Source of the DNA: JAGXTF01 sp038317095
GTDB lineage: Bacteria; Bacteroidota; Bacteroidia; NS11-12g; UBA955
Direction of reading: 5' to 3'
DNA length: 9,746 bases
Assembly (NCBI GenBank): GCA_038317095.1
Contig: JBBQBB010000087.1
Span: 1 to 9,746, forward strand
The notes beneath the pieces are model-generated. The model was given only the letters and a program-made list of their open reading frames with translations. It was not told the DNA's origin and did not search any database. Shown here piece after piece: positions 1 through 8,256 of the stretch (position 1 is the first letter of the stretch; each line of letters starts with the position of its first letter). The translations under genes were made by a program, and so were the position numbers.

Positions 1-2430
1 CAATAACGAAGGAATATAACCTGTAATTATCTGACCCACGGTTACAGCAGTGCCATTGTATCTGGCTGTGCCATTTACAGCCAAGCTGCTAATTACAATG
101 GTATTGCCACCCTTTTTGGTGCCGTCTTCTAAGTCTGCGCCCGTCAATCCGCCCACAGATACATAAGTGCCAATGCCAGGGTTCAACTGAGGCGTCATGG
201 CCAAGTTGTTGCTGGTTGGGCGTTCGTCAATGCCGAAATTTGCATTTGTTACATTTGATGTTGCAACAGCAACTGGCAATAAGCTATTTATAGTGCCATC
301 ATTTCCATTTACCGTCGGCAAACCTAAAAATTCACCTGTATTTACCCAGTTGGTGGGCAACGCAACTGCCGGTGCCGCTGAACTTACTGTGCCTTGGTTG
401 GTGCTAAGTTGAACAATATAGTTGGTACTAACCGCCACTGTTGGAAATGAATAAGTACCCCCACTTACTGTTGTGGTAGCAATCACAGAGGTAGCAGTTG
501 CATCCAATAGATTGGCATACAAAGTAGTAGCAGGAAGCGAACCAATACCAAAGGTGTTTACTTTATTGTCTGTAAGTCCATTTCCATCGTTAAATACGCT
601 GCCTGATAAGGATACTGTGCAACCAGGAAACGTGTTTATAGGCAAACTTACAACTCTAAAGCAACCATTAGATTTTGTAGTTATTGTGGCCGTGTACGTG
701 CCAGAAACTAACACAGTATCTTTATATTTATTTGTTTTATTGTATCCACTTGGGCCTGATACAACCAGTGTATATAAAGATGAAGAAAAAGTGGGTGAAA
801 TAGAAAATATTTTAGCCCTATTGGCAGAGAAACCTGTGCAGACTGAATCGGTAACTTGAATACTTATGGGTGCAGTGGCGGTATCCATTAAAACGGTTAT
901 TGTATCCCTCGAATCGGAATTGCATCCTATATATCGAGAGACGGTAACAACATACTTTCCTTCTTTGTTTGCATATGCGGTATCATTGGCTACCGTATCC
1001 ACACCAATTGTAGTGTAGCTGCCGCCACCAGTAGGATTTACAAAACCTGAACCACTTAGTGTCTTCCATGTCCAAGAAGCATCATAATAATTAGAAGCAT
1101 TTGCAGATTTACCAACAAGCGTGACAATAGGTTTAGTGCAAGTTATAGTATCGTTGCTACCTTTAACGGTTAAAAGATTGGGAATTCGGAGGTCAAGAGG
1201 GCCCAATAAATCTTTCAAGTCAGATGTAAATGACGCTGAGGATCTCGTTTTAATCATTAAGGAACTAAATAATGGTATGCAAGGATTTGAAAACAATGAT
1301 TTGGGATCAACACCCATGCCCGTTAGATTTAAAGCAAAGTCTATAAATGAATTTTGAGGGTAGTAATTAATTCGATTATTTGCTGCGTTTTTGCTGCCCC
1401 AAGGTGGCGCTGGTGTGCGGGAAGTATTGTTATACATGTTGTAGATAATACCGGTTCCCGCAAATTGGATAAGCGCATAACCAAATGTGTCTTTCCTACT
1501 TGCAAAAGTGCTTGTGCCATTGGGCCCTTCAAAAGTGCCACCGCTACCTGGGGTAAGAAATTTCAAAATACTCGATGGGAACTTAGCCGCATAATTTCTC
1601 CAATCTGAATATCGGCACCAAATACGCAGTTCAGGAGTAGTTAGTCCTGCAGTTCCAAATTGTGCTGAAAAAACGACATCCCCCACTTTTGTTACCACCC
1701 CTGTGGTTGTGCTGAACTTCCAAGCCGTATGCCCCGTGTCTGCGGCGTAAGTGAAACGCCCGGTGGTTTTATTCCATTTGATTGAATCTTGCAAATACTC
1801 AAAATCAAAATATGTTTGACCCGTAACACCCACCCTATAAACACCTCCAATAAGAAAAAGAGTATCATTCACAGTAGTGCCTTGGCGGCGGAAAGCTGAA
1901 TAACCATCCACCACATCGTCATTGGCCGCAGGATTGCCTACACCAGCTACCCAATATCGAGGATTCATTCCATTTTTAGAAGCACCAAAACCTGCCAATG
2001 AATTAAAATTGCTTTCATCTGGATTAGACCCTGGTGAAACAGAAACCTGGTCGCGTCCTTAGTTTGCGCTTATTACTAGGTTATTATTTACAGGTGTATA
2101 AAGTTTAAATGCGCCTCCCTTTGCAAAGGTAGTATTGTAAGTGGGTCCCGATCCGCCGCCGAAGAAGTTGTACAAAGCTTTGGCCCCTGTCGTATCAATA
2201 AGTCCGCGTCCAATGCCGTTGCTTACAAACCAATCATCTGTTCCTGCGGCTGCAGGAGATGCAATACCTCCAAATTTTAAAGTATCTGCATGCAGATCTC
2301 CATCGATTCCAAAATTTGCAACAACGCGCGGGACAGTTTGGGCAAAAGAAGTACAAGACAAAAGTACAAAAACTAAAAAAGGCAGCAATTTGCGATAGAT
2401 TGATGGCATATTTCTATTTTTTTTATTCAT
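1..2430 (-). pseudogene. Large secreted surface/adhesin-like protein, 5' part, interrupted by one in-frame TAA
   Basis: This is the N-terminal 810 codons of a long exported protein; the 3' end lies beyond base 1. I chose ATG 2428-2430 (MNKKNRNMPS) because the promoter at 2519-2549 would start the transcript near 2512, too close to the further upstream in-frame ATG at 2508; ATG 2407-2409 is also possible. Residues 1-31 are a signal peptide (basic start, hydrophobic LLPFLVFVLL, end CTSFAQ). After it comes a region rich in Gly, Thr, Asn and Ser, then an Ig/PKD-like stretch (about 880-1170), then a SdrD-B/carboxypeptidase-regulatory-like beta domain (about 409-630, with SGSVFNDGNGLTDN), then NFGIDERPTSNN and further repeats. 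Such proteins in Bacteroidota are usually exported to the cell surface, often by the type IX system, but the C-terminal sorting domain cannot be seen. The same frame is open from 2508 to 1 except for TAA at 2059-2061. Function unknown; adhesion is an inference from composition. Confidence 0.8.
2059..2061 (-). other. Single in-frame TAA stop inside the surface-protein gene
   Basis: On the minus strand the codons read AGC GCA AAC TAA GGA CGC GAC CAG. The reading frame is the same on both sides, and no other stop occurs from 2508 to base 1. The residues after it (GRDQVSVSPG, then NPRYWVAGVGNPA) have the same style as those before it. A one-base change from AAA, CAA or GAA would explain it. No frame change is needed. 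The next in-frame ATG is at 1966-1968 and has no signal peptide after it. Confidence 0.85.
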
Positions 2431-2518
2431 TATTTTATTTTTTGCAGAGCCATAAAGGAAACGTTTAATTCCCAAATTTGGGGTGGATGGTAAATGGTAG
2501 TTATACATGTAGAAGTTG

Positions 2519-2549
2519 CAAAACTAAATATTTTAGATGTAACACAAAA
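2519..2549 (-). promoter_or_regulatory. Bacteroidota-type promoter of the surface-protein gene
   Basis: The minus strand has TTTG (2545-2548) as the -33 box, an 18 bp spacer, and TAGTTTTG (2519-2526), an exact match to TAnnTTTG, as the -7 box. Transcription would start near 2512 and give an untranslated leader of about 80 nt before ATG 2430. No Shine-Dalgarno is visible; the leader just before the start is A-rich, as is common in this phylum. Confidence 0.6.
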
Positions 2550-2680
2550 GTCAATTTGATAGTTTATTCATCAAAATGTGCTTTTGATTTACAAAAACAG
2601 GCTTTCAGTTTATTAAAATAGCTTTCAATTAATTTACAAAACAAACGTACGTTGATACTTTGGCTTTATAAATTGGCTCC

Positions 2681-2714
2681 AAAAAAGGATGCTCTTTTCA
2701 CCCAAAACCGCATC
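2681..2714 (-). terminator. Weak terminator-like hairpin
   Basis: On the minus strand GATGC pairs with GCATC, followed inward by a GG/GA mismatch, TTTT pairing with AAAA, and a GGGTG loop; the stem is followed by CTTTTTT. It is about 400 nt past the stop of the transporter ATPase gene, so it would imply a long 3' untranslated region. The stem is short and interrupted, so this is tentative. Confidence 0.3.
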
Positions 2715-3121
2715 AGCCGCGGAATTTGGGTTTAATTAGCCTAAGAATCACCACCAATCTAGGTTTTGAGAGAAGTAATATGCGACAAATTGTGCGTTTC
2801 CTACTTTTCAATTCACAGGATGGATAATGCTACAATGCTCTTGCGCATAATGCCCAAAAAGCCTCCCATCAACGAGTCATAATAGATTATTGTCTTATAG
2901 TTCAATTTGATTTTGGAGGTTGGAAATCATTATTTGACACTCCGCTTCAACTCAGGCATATAGCTCGGTATAATCAGTTAAAATACAGACTCGATAGATT
3001 GTAAATTAACCCATTGTACTTTTTTGGGGGTGTGCATTATGCCGGCACTCCCTGCCAAAGCAGATTTGTAACTGCACCAGTTCGGATATGTGGGGCTTAA
3101 GAAAAGTGAACTGTGCGTATT

Positions 3122-4585
3122 TTACATCGCTTTTTCGTGGTTTAAGATCAAGGTTTTATGCGCAAAGCTTGCGGCTACCTCCATATTATGGGTAATGAAA
3201 ATGTAAATTATGCCCGAGGTTTCTTGAATGTTTTTTAGCAAATCCAACACTTGTTTTTGAACCAAAGGGTCTAGCGCTGCCACAGATTCGTCCAAAACCA
3301 AAATTTCAGGATTGGCGGCCAAAGCCCTGGCAATGCATAGACGCTGCCGCTGCCCTCCAGAAAGATTGTGCGGAAATGCATTGGCCTTTTCTAAATCCAA
3401 TCCAACTGATTCTAAGAGAGCCAGTGCGCGAGATTTGGCTTCATCGGCATTGGCTCCTTTAAAACAAAGTACCTCAGAAACGGCATCAACGTTGCGCATA
3501 TTCTGGTTCAAAGAAGCGTAAGGGTCTTGAAAAACCATTTGAATGCCTGTATGCTTTTTTTTGCCAATATTTTCATTTTTATACACAATTTCACCAGAAT
3601 CCATTTTTTCTAATCCAGTAAGTATGCTAGCCAAAGTTGACTTTCCACTCCCACTGCCGCCTATTACAGCTAAGGTCTCTCCTGTTTTTAATTCAAAATG
3701 AATTCCGTTCAATACTTGTTTCAAAGAGTCTTTGGTTTTATACGCCTTAGAAATTCCGCTTACAAACAACATTGAATCTACCCCTGCCACAGGCTTTCGT
3801 TTCTCAGAAGGGATGGCATCTAGTAATTCTTGAACATAGGGATGTTTTTTTGTAGTAAAAACATCCGAAGCAGTGCCTTGGGTGAGACAAACACCATGAC
3901 GCAAAACAGCAACATTGTTGCAATATTTTTGAATAATTTGCAAGTCATGGCTCACAAGCAACAAAGCCGAACCCGTATTTTTGCACCGGTTTATCAAGGT
4001 GTTCATTACGGCTTTGCCGGTTTCTGGATCCAATGCGGTTGTAGGTTCATCGGCAAGTACTAGCGCGGGCTTGTGCATAGTGGCCATGGCTATCATAATG
4101 CGTTGGCGTTGCCCACCAGAAATTTGGTGTGGATAGGATTCTAAAATTCGTTCAGTTTCAAACAATTCTACGTCTAGCAATGCATCTTTTAAAATTGTTT
4201 TTTCTTCGCTTTTATTGCATATTTTATGCACCCTTAATGCTTCTAAGAGTTGCGCACCACAGGTCATTTGGGGGTTCAACGCGGTCATAGGTTCTTGAAA
4301 AACCATCCCTATTTTTTTATTTCTGAGTCCTCTAAAGATAGATTCAGAGGCACCAATCAATTCGTTTGAGGTTGCATCACCCCTAAAAACTATGGTACCA
4401 CTTGCTCTAATGTTTTTCGGTAAAAGCCCCATAATTGCCAAGAGAGAAAGGGACTTGCCACTGCCACTTTCACCAATTAAGCCGTAAATATCGCCAGGTT
4501 GAATTTCCAATATGGGCAAATTTAACAAGGTTTTATCTTTGGTTTCAATGTTTAATTGCTTTATAGAGAGTACTGTTTCTTTCAT
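3122..4585 (-). CDS. Fused double ABC ATPase of an oligopeptide/dipeptide/nickel-type importer (Dpp/Opp/YejF class)
   Basis: This 487-residue cytoplasmic protein joins two ABC ATPase domains in the DppD-DppF (YejF/GsiA-like) arrangement; such proteins power uptake of peptides or related solutes through a membrane permease pair. Domain 1: Walker A GESGSGKS (38-45), Q-loop Q97, signature ISGGQRQR (155-162), Walker B ending DEP with catalytic E180, switch H213, then the family C-terminal motif HPYVQELLDAIP (248-259). Domain 2: Walker A GGSGSGKS (309-316), Q353, signature LSGGQRQR (408-415), Walker B with E433, switch H466. All catalytic residues are present in both halves. The second half ends about 20 residues after H466 and lacks the oligo_HPY tail that the first half has. 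No permease or binding-protein gene lies in the window, so the substrate cannot be told. The start ATG 4583-4585 is just after a TAATTTTG element and close to the repeat array. Confidence 0.93.
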   Translation of the reverse strand: MKETVLSIKQLNIETKDKTLLNLPILEIQPGDIYGLIGESGSGKSLSLLAIMGLLPKNIRASGTIVFRGDATSNELIGASESIFRGLRNKKIGMVFQEPMTALNPQMTCGAQLLEALRVHKICNKSEEKTILKDALLDVELFETERILESYPHQISGGQRQRIMIAMATMHKPALVLADEPTTALDPETGKAVMNTLINRCKNTGSALLLVSHDLQIIQKYCNNVAVLRHGVCLTQGTASDVFTTKKHPYVQELLDAIPSEKRKPVAGVDSMLFVSGISKAYKTKDSLKQVLNGIHFELKTGETLAVIGGSGSGKSTLASILTGLEKMDSGEIVYKNENIGKKKHTGIQMVFQDPYASLNQNMRNVDAVSEVLCFKGANADEAKSRALALLESVGLDLEKANAFPHNLSGGQRQRLCIARALAANPEILVLDESVAALDPLVQKQVLDLLKNIQETSGIIYIFITHNMEVAASFAHKTLILNHEKAM

Positions 4586-4598
4586 TTTGAATCGGGAA

Positions 4599-4606
4599 CA
4601 AAATTA
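4599..4606 (-). promoter_or_regulatory. -7 box (TAATTTTG) of the transporter ATPase gene, without a clear -33 box
   Basis: The minus strand has TAATTTTG, matching TAnnTTTG, 13 bases before the ATG at 4585, which would give a very short leader. About 20 bp upstream, where TTTG is expected, lies the GC-rich edge of the tandem array (CGCGAAATACCGC), and no TTTG is seen there. The core promoter is therefore either weak or was changed when the array arrived. Confidence 0.4.
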
Positions 4607-4618
4607 GGGCATTTGCGG

Positions 4619-5104
4619 TATTTCGCGGAGTCCCCTGCGGTATTTCCCCGAGTCCCCTGCGGGAGACTCGGGGAAGGGGTATGGGGTAAGGGTGACCCAC
4701 GCCGGACGCGCATTTCCCAAAGTCTCCCAAAGGGGACTCTGGGAAGGGGTATGGGGAATGGGTGACCCACGCGGACGCGCATTTCCCCGAGTCCCCTGCG
4801 GGAGACTCGGGGAAGGGTTAAGAGTCACGGGCTATGGGTCACCCCCGCAGATGAACATTTCGCATAGTCTCCCGCAGGGGACTCTGGGAAGGGGTATGGG
4901 GTATGGGTGACCCACGCGGACACGCATTTCCCATAGTCTCCCGCAGGGGACTCTGGGAAGGGGTATGGGGTATGGGTGACCCACGCCGGACACGCATTTC
5001 CCAGAGTCTCCCAAAGGGGACTCTGGGAAGGGGTATGGGGTAAGGGGAACCCCCGCGGACACGCATTTCCCAGAGTCTCCCAAAGGGGACTCTGGGAAGG
5101 GGTA
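4619..5104. repeat. GC-rich tandem array, about seven units of 69-70 bp, with hairpins and G-quadruplex motifs
   Basis: Units begin with (C/T)ATTTCCC or a variant at 4641, 4711, 4780, 4856, 4925, 4995 and 5064, giving periods of 70, 69, 76, 69, 70 and 69 bp; a 22 bp partial copy (4619-4640) precedes them and the last unit is cut at about 5104. Each unit has (a) a hairpin with arms of up to 11 bp (TTCCCAGAGTC with GACTCTGGGAA, or TTCCCCGAGTC with GACTCGGGGAA) and a tip in which CCC pairs with GGG around TGC, GCA or AAA; (b) a G-rich part; (c) a linker with GGGTGACCCAC and (C)GCGGACRCG. Several stems are perfect; units at 4711, 4856 and 4925 have mismatches. The array stands out sharply from the AT-rich surroundings and fills the gap between kinase and transporter genes. 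Its role is unknown; REP/BIME-like or minisatellite DNA are possible labels. Confidence 0.92.
4670..5047 (+). other. Five periodic putative G-quadruplex motifs
   Basis: In five units of the array the plus strand has four G-runs of 3-4 separated by short loops (AA, TAT, then TAA, AAT or TAT): 4670-4692, 4741-4762, 4886-4907, 4955-4976 and 5025-5047. This meets the usual G3+ with loops of 1-7 rule. The unit at 4780 has a long third gap and fits poorly. The G-rich strand is opposite to the transcribed strand of all neighbouring genes' mRNAs, so any RNA form would arise only from plus-strand transcription. Folding is predicted from the motif only. Confidence 0.6.
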
Positions 5105-5178
5105 GTTACACAATCACTTTATTCAAACCCGATATTCACTTCACTCCCATTTTCTCAAATACATAGATAGTATTCCCA

Positions 5179-8166
5179 TCAATTTGGATTTCTAATGTAT
5201 AACTTTGGAATGGAAAAGACGATGGTGGTTCCAGGCGAATCGGAATGCATGGTTGAATTCACTTCAAATTTAAAAATCCCTATATCCATAGAGTTGTAGT
5301 AATCGATTCTTTGCCGGGTTACAGACAATCCAGAATCTTGGGATCTATTTAAACTTTCATATTCAAATCCTTTTCCATTGTCAGAAACAAATACTAAAAT
5401 ATCGTCGGATGAAGCTAGAAACCGAAGGCTTATTTTTTTCCGAAGCTTTCTATCTTGAAAAGCATATTTAAAAACATTTTCTAAAATAGGTTGAAACAAC
5501 ATCGTAGGAACAAGCAGAACATTTTCCTCTTTCAGCAAAGCCTCGTCAACAAAAATATCTACCTCTACGTCTCCACTTTTTACTTCTAATGAAACAAAAT
5601 CCTCACAAAATTTTATCTCTTGTGAAAGTTCTACGAAATCTTTATTGGCTGTGCGAAAAGCGTACCTGGTAAGATGGGAGTATTTGGCAATCATATCCAT
5701 AGCCAATTCTTTGTTGCCACTGGAAATAAAAAATCTTATCCTATTCATAAAATTATTTACAAAATGTGGATTTATCTGGGTTCTCAAAGCAGATAATTTA
5801 GATTCCAATGCTTGTCGTTTCAACTCTTTCACATAGTTTTCTGCCATTAAAGAACTTTCAGTTAATCGAATTCTATAAATAAAACCGGCAATAATGGCAA
5901 ATATTGAAATGAAAAATACAACCAAAATAAACCACGTTTCCTTATACCAAAAATCTTTTACTCTCAAATTCAACACATAGATATCTGAAATTTTTACTCC
6001 ACCATTCAACACAACCAATTGGATTTCTACTTTACCCGTGGGTAAGTTGGTAAATAAATAATCTGCTGAATTTGTTTCAATCCAAGTTGGATTTAAACCG
6101 GTAATTTTATAGCAATACTTAACATTGGGTGAGGAGGAAAAACTGCTACAATTAGCATTGATTTTTAAGGTTGAGCCCCTGATTAAAACTATATTTTCTT
6201 CTTCAACAGCGCGGCCATTAATTTGTATTCTTCTAATAAAAAAAGGAATCAAAGTAGATCGAGTCTCAAAATTTGTATTGATTATATTTAAGCCTTTATC
6301 CGTGCCTATAAAGATTTTATCCAACGACATATCCATCAAAAAAGCTGATCTATTGACTTCAACGCCCACGGTTCCATTCTGATTGCCTATTTGCATTTCT
6401 TTTTTTCTAACAAAATCATATAAGAAAATCTCTTTATTTGACCCAATCCACAATCTATGTTTTGCATCTATATTCAGGCCATAAACGGCAGTTGTGCCCA
6501 AATTTAAAATGGGCAATGGTGTATGATTTTTTAAACGGTACAGACCACCAATTCCGCCCAGATATTGAATATTATCAATTTTTGTAAAACTAAAAAAACT
6601 ATGCCTAATTCCAAAAAACACCACCTTTCTACTTTTTACTTCAAAAGTAGCTGCCCCTTTTTGCTGTAAAACCATAAACTGGGTATAGTCAATTTTAAAT
6701 ATTTTCCGAATGCCCCCAGCATTTATATTGTAACGCTGAATCTCTTTTTTCAAAAATATATCAAAAAGTATTAATTCATCACCGCAGCCTACCATAGCCG
6801 TGTTCGAATCCACCTCGACAATTGATGTCATTAATTTGACATCTACATTTTTAATTGGCAACTTTTCTTCGGTATATATACCTGCTCTTTTTTTCAAAAT
6901 ATACAATCCCATTCCCTTTACCACAAAATACAAATCACCGTGTATATTTGTTGCATCTAAAATGCGTATTTTAAACACATTGTATTTGGCGTATTCGTTA
7001 GCGTTAAAGAATACATGGCTAAATATTAATTTATGCTCCTTTGTATCGTATATACCATATGCTTTATTTGAACCCAAAAAAAGTTCATTGTTCTTTTTAT
7101 CCAACCAAGCTATAGCAGAAATTTCAACATCATTATTGCCAAAATTTGGGACCAAGCGAAGTATTTCAACATAGGGTTTTTTGGTAATACCAGATTTGTG
7201 GGCAAACCAAATATTGCCTTCGAAATCGACGGCTATATCTGAAAACACAGAACTATTATGACCCAAGTTTTGACCTATTTTCATTAGTTCACTTGTTTCT
7301 GTATTTAACAAATATGTTTCTAAGCCAGTATAAACATAAATATTGTTTTTTACATTAACGATTCTAGCATCTTCACTCTCGAGCAATAGCTTGTGCAATT
7401 CAGGAAAATGTTTATTCACACCAATCAATTTAAATTCGCCGTCATACAAGCGGATTGAATCTTCATCATCCAACAAAACAACTTCACCGTTCGAACAAAT
7501 ACAGGAAGCTTCTTTCAATCTTAACCTATTATAAATCCCCCATTTGGACCCAACATAAAATAATTCTAACATGCCATTGGATTCCAAAAGTAATTTATTG
7601 CCCAACCTACTCATTTTCTTCAATCCTTGAATTTTTTTTGAAATCAACTTGGAGGGTTGACTATTTAAAGCAAAAATTGTCAATTGTTGTTCATCCTGAA
7701 AAAAGAGATAGCTCGAATCATGGGAAGTGATAATTGTTGTATTTTTAATCGATCTATTGTATTTTACAGTAAAATATTTTAGCGGTTCTGGATTTAAACA
7801 TTTAGGGTTCAACTTGATTATTGAAATTGAATCTAGAAGATAATTTTCAACCATTAACCACAAATCTCCAAGATTATCCTTTACCAAATATTTATTTGTA
7901 CTGGTATTATTCTCAACCAACACTTCTTTAAATTCTACACCGTTATAAACCCACAAACTACTCCTATCACTCACAATATACATGGTATTGTATCTGTCGA
8001 ATCCAATTTGCGATTTTCCGGCTATATATAAGCCATCTACCTCGTTATAATGTCTTAAATTTTGAGTTTGGGCGCACAGATTAAACCTAAAAATTAGGAA
8101 TATCAGAAATAACAATATTGAAATACGAACCCTAAAACTTATTTCCACTTTGGCAGCGTCATACAT
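5179..8166 (-). CDS. Sensor histidine kinase, LytS/His_kinase family, with periplasmic two-component-regulator propeller and Y_Y_Y domain
   Basis: This 995-residue membrane sensor most likely phosphorylates the response regulator encoded just upstream. Residues 1-33 form a signal peptide or N-terminal anchor (hydrophobic ISILLFLIFLIF, then LCAQ). Residues about 40-660 are a periplasmic beta-propeller with Reg_prop-like strands (NLGDLWLMVEN, FEGNIWFAHKSG, KHRLWIGSNKEIFLYD, LDKIFIGTDKGLN). A Y_Y_Y-like domain is at about 672-739 (YKITGLNPTWIE, LFTNLPTGKVEI). One transmembrane helix spans about 745-765, followed by a helical linker. The dimerisation/phosphoacceptor motif QINPHF has H801; the ATPase domain has the N-box QPILENVFKY (N897), G1 DNGKGF (929-934) and a reduced G2 (SGLSVTRQRI, 945-954). 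The residues after H801 read VNNFMNRI rather than the usual LFNSLNSI. The start ATG 8164-8166 is the only one before the signal peptide. The ligand is unknown. Confidence 0.93.
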   Translation of the reverse strand: MYDAAKVEISFRVRISILLFLIFLIFRFNLCAQTQNLRHYNEVDGLYIAGKSQIGFDRYNTMYIVSDRSSLWVYNGVEFKEVLVENNTSTNKYLVKDNLGDLWLMVENYLLDSISIIKLNPKCLNPEPLKYFTVKYNRSIKNTTIITSHDSSYLFFQDEQQLTIFALNSQPSKLISKKIQGLKKMSRLGNKLLLESNGMLELFYVGSKWGIYNRLRLKEASCICSNGEVVLLDDEDSIRLYDGEFKLIGVNKHFPELHKLLLESEDARIVNVKNNIYVYTGLETYLLNTETSELMKIGQNLGHNSSVFSDIAVDFEGNIWFAHKSGITKKPYVEILRLVPNFGNNDVEISAIAWLDKKNNELFLGSNKAYGIYDTKEHKLIFSHVFFNANEYAKYNVFKIRILDATNIHGDLYFVVKGMGLYILKKRAGIYTEEKLPIKNVDVKLMTSIVEVDSNTAMVGCGDELILFDIFLKKEIQRYNINAGGIRKIFKIDYTQFMVLQQKGAATFEVKSRKVVFFGIRHSFFSFTKIDNIQYLGGIGGLYRLKNHTPLPILNLGTTAVYGLNIDAKHRLWIGSNKEIFLYDFVRKKEMQIGNQNGTVGVEVNRSAFLMDMSLDKIFIGTDKGLNIINTNFETRSTLIPFFIRRIQINGRAVEEENIVLIRGSTLKINANCSSFSSSPNVKYCYKITGLNPTWIETNSADYLFTNLPTGKVEIQLVVLNGGVKISDIYVLNLRVKDFWYKETWFILVVFFISIFAIIAGFIYRIRLTESSLMAENYVKELKRQALESKLSALRTQINPHFVNNFMNRIRFFISSGNKELAMDMIAKYSHLTRYAFRTANKDFVELSQEIKFCEDFVSLEVKSGDVEVDIFVDEALLKEENVLLVPTMLFQPILENVFKYAFQDRKLRKKISLRFLASSDDILVFVSDNGKGFEYESLNRSQDSGLSVTRQRIDYYNSMDIGIFKFEVNSTMHSDSPGTTIVFSIPKLYIRNPN

Positions 8167-8185
8167 GTTTTAAACCTCACAATAA

Positions 8186-8219
8186 CAAATATTACAAAAG
8201 CAAAAAAGCAAACAACAAA
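8186..8219 (-). promoter_or_regulatory. Possible internal promoter between regulator and kinase genes
   Basis: In the 90 bp gap the minus strand has TTTG (8216-8219), 21 bp, then TAATATTTG (8186-8194), which is TAnnTTTG with one extra base. Several other TTTG/TTG steps stand between them in a T-rich run. It could give the kinase its own transcript, but the match is imperfect and AT-rich DNA makes such matches easily. Confidence 0.25.
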
Positions 8220-8256
8220 CTGGCATAGCACTTCACAGAATGATTTTGAAAGAACT

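Larger units (their letters stand above)
2509..3121. other. Intergenic stretch without a recognisable gene
   Basis: About 610 bp separate the transporter ATPase gene from the surface-protein gene. All frames are broken by frequent stops; the longest piece I followed (around 2810-2930, minus) has about 37 codons and no start. The surface-gene promoter lies at its left end and a weak terminator-like hairpin at 2681-2714. Otherwise I see nothing I can name. Confidence 0.6.

Noticed and set aside
197..859. Plus-strand frames of 71 and 128 codons
   Set aside because: They lie opposite the continuous minus-strand surface-protein frame, which has a promoter, signal peptide and domain-like content.
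4619..5104. CRISPR array
   Set aside because: The whole 69-70 bp unit repeats, with no unique spacers between short repeats, and no cas gene is nearby.
4545..5170. Overlapping open frames of 61-93 codons on both strands
   Set aside because: They are by-products of the near 69 bp period; both strands are equally open and none has a start site or a family motif.
5105..5178. Terminator directly after the kinase gene
   Set aside because: No stem followed by a T-run is present; the nearest hairpin is the last array unit, which is not followed by T residues.
5645..7730. Several plus-strand frames of 63-124 codons
   Set aside because: They are antisense to the well-supported kinase gene and show no recognisable domain.
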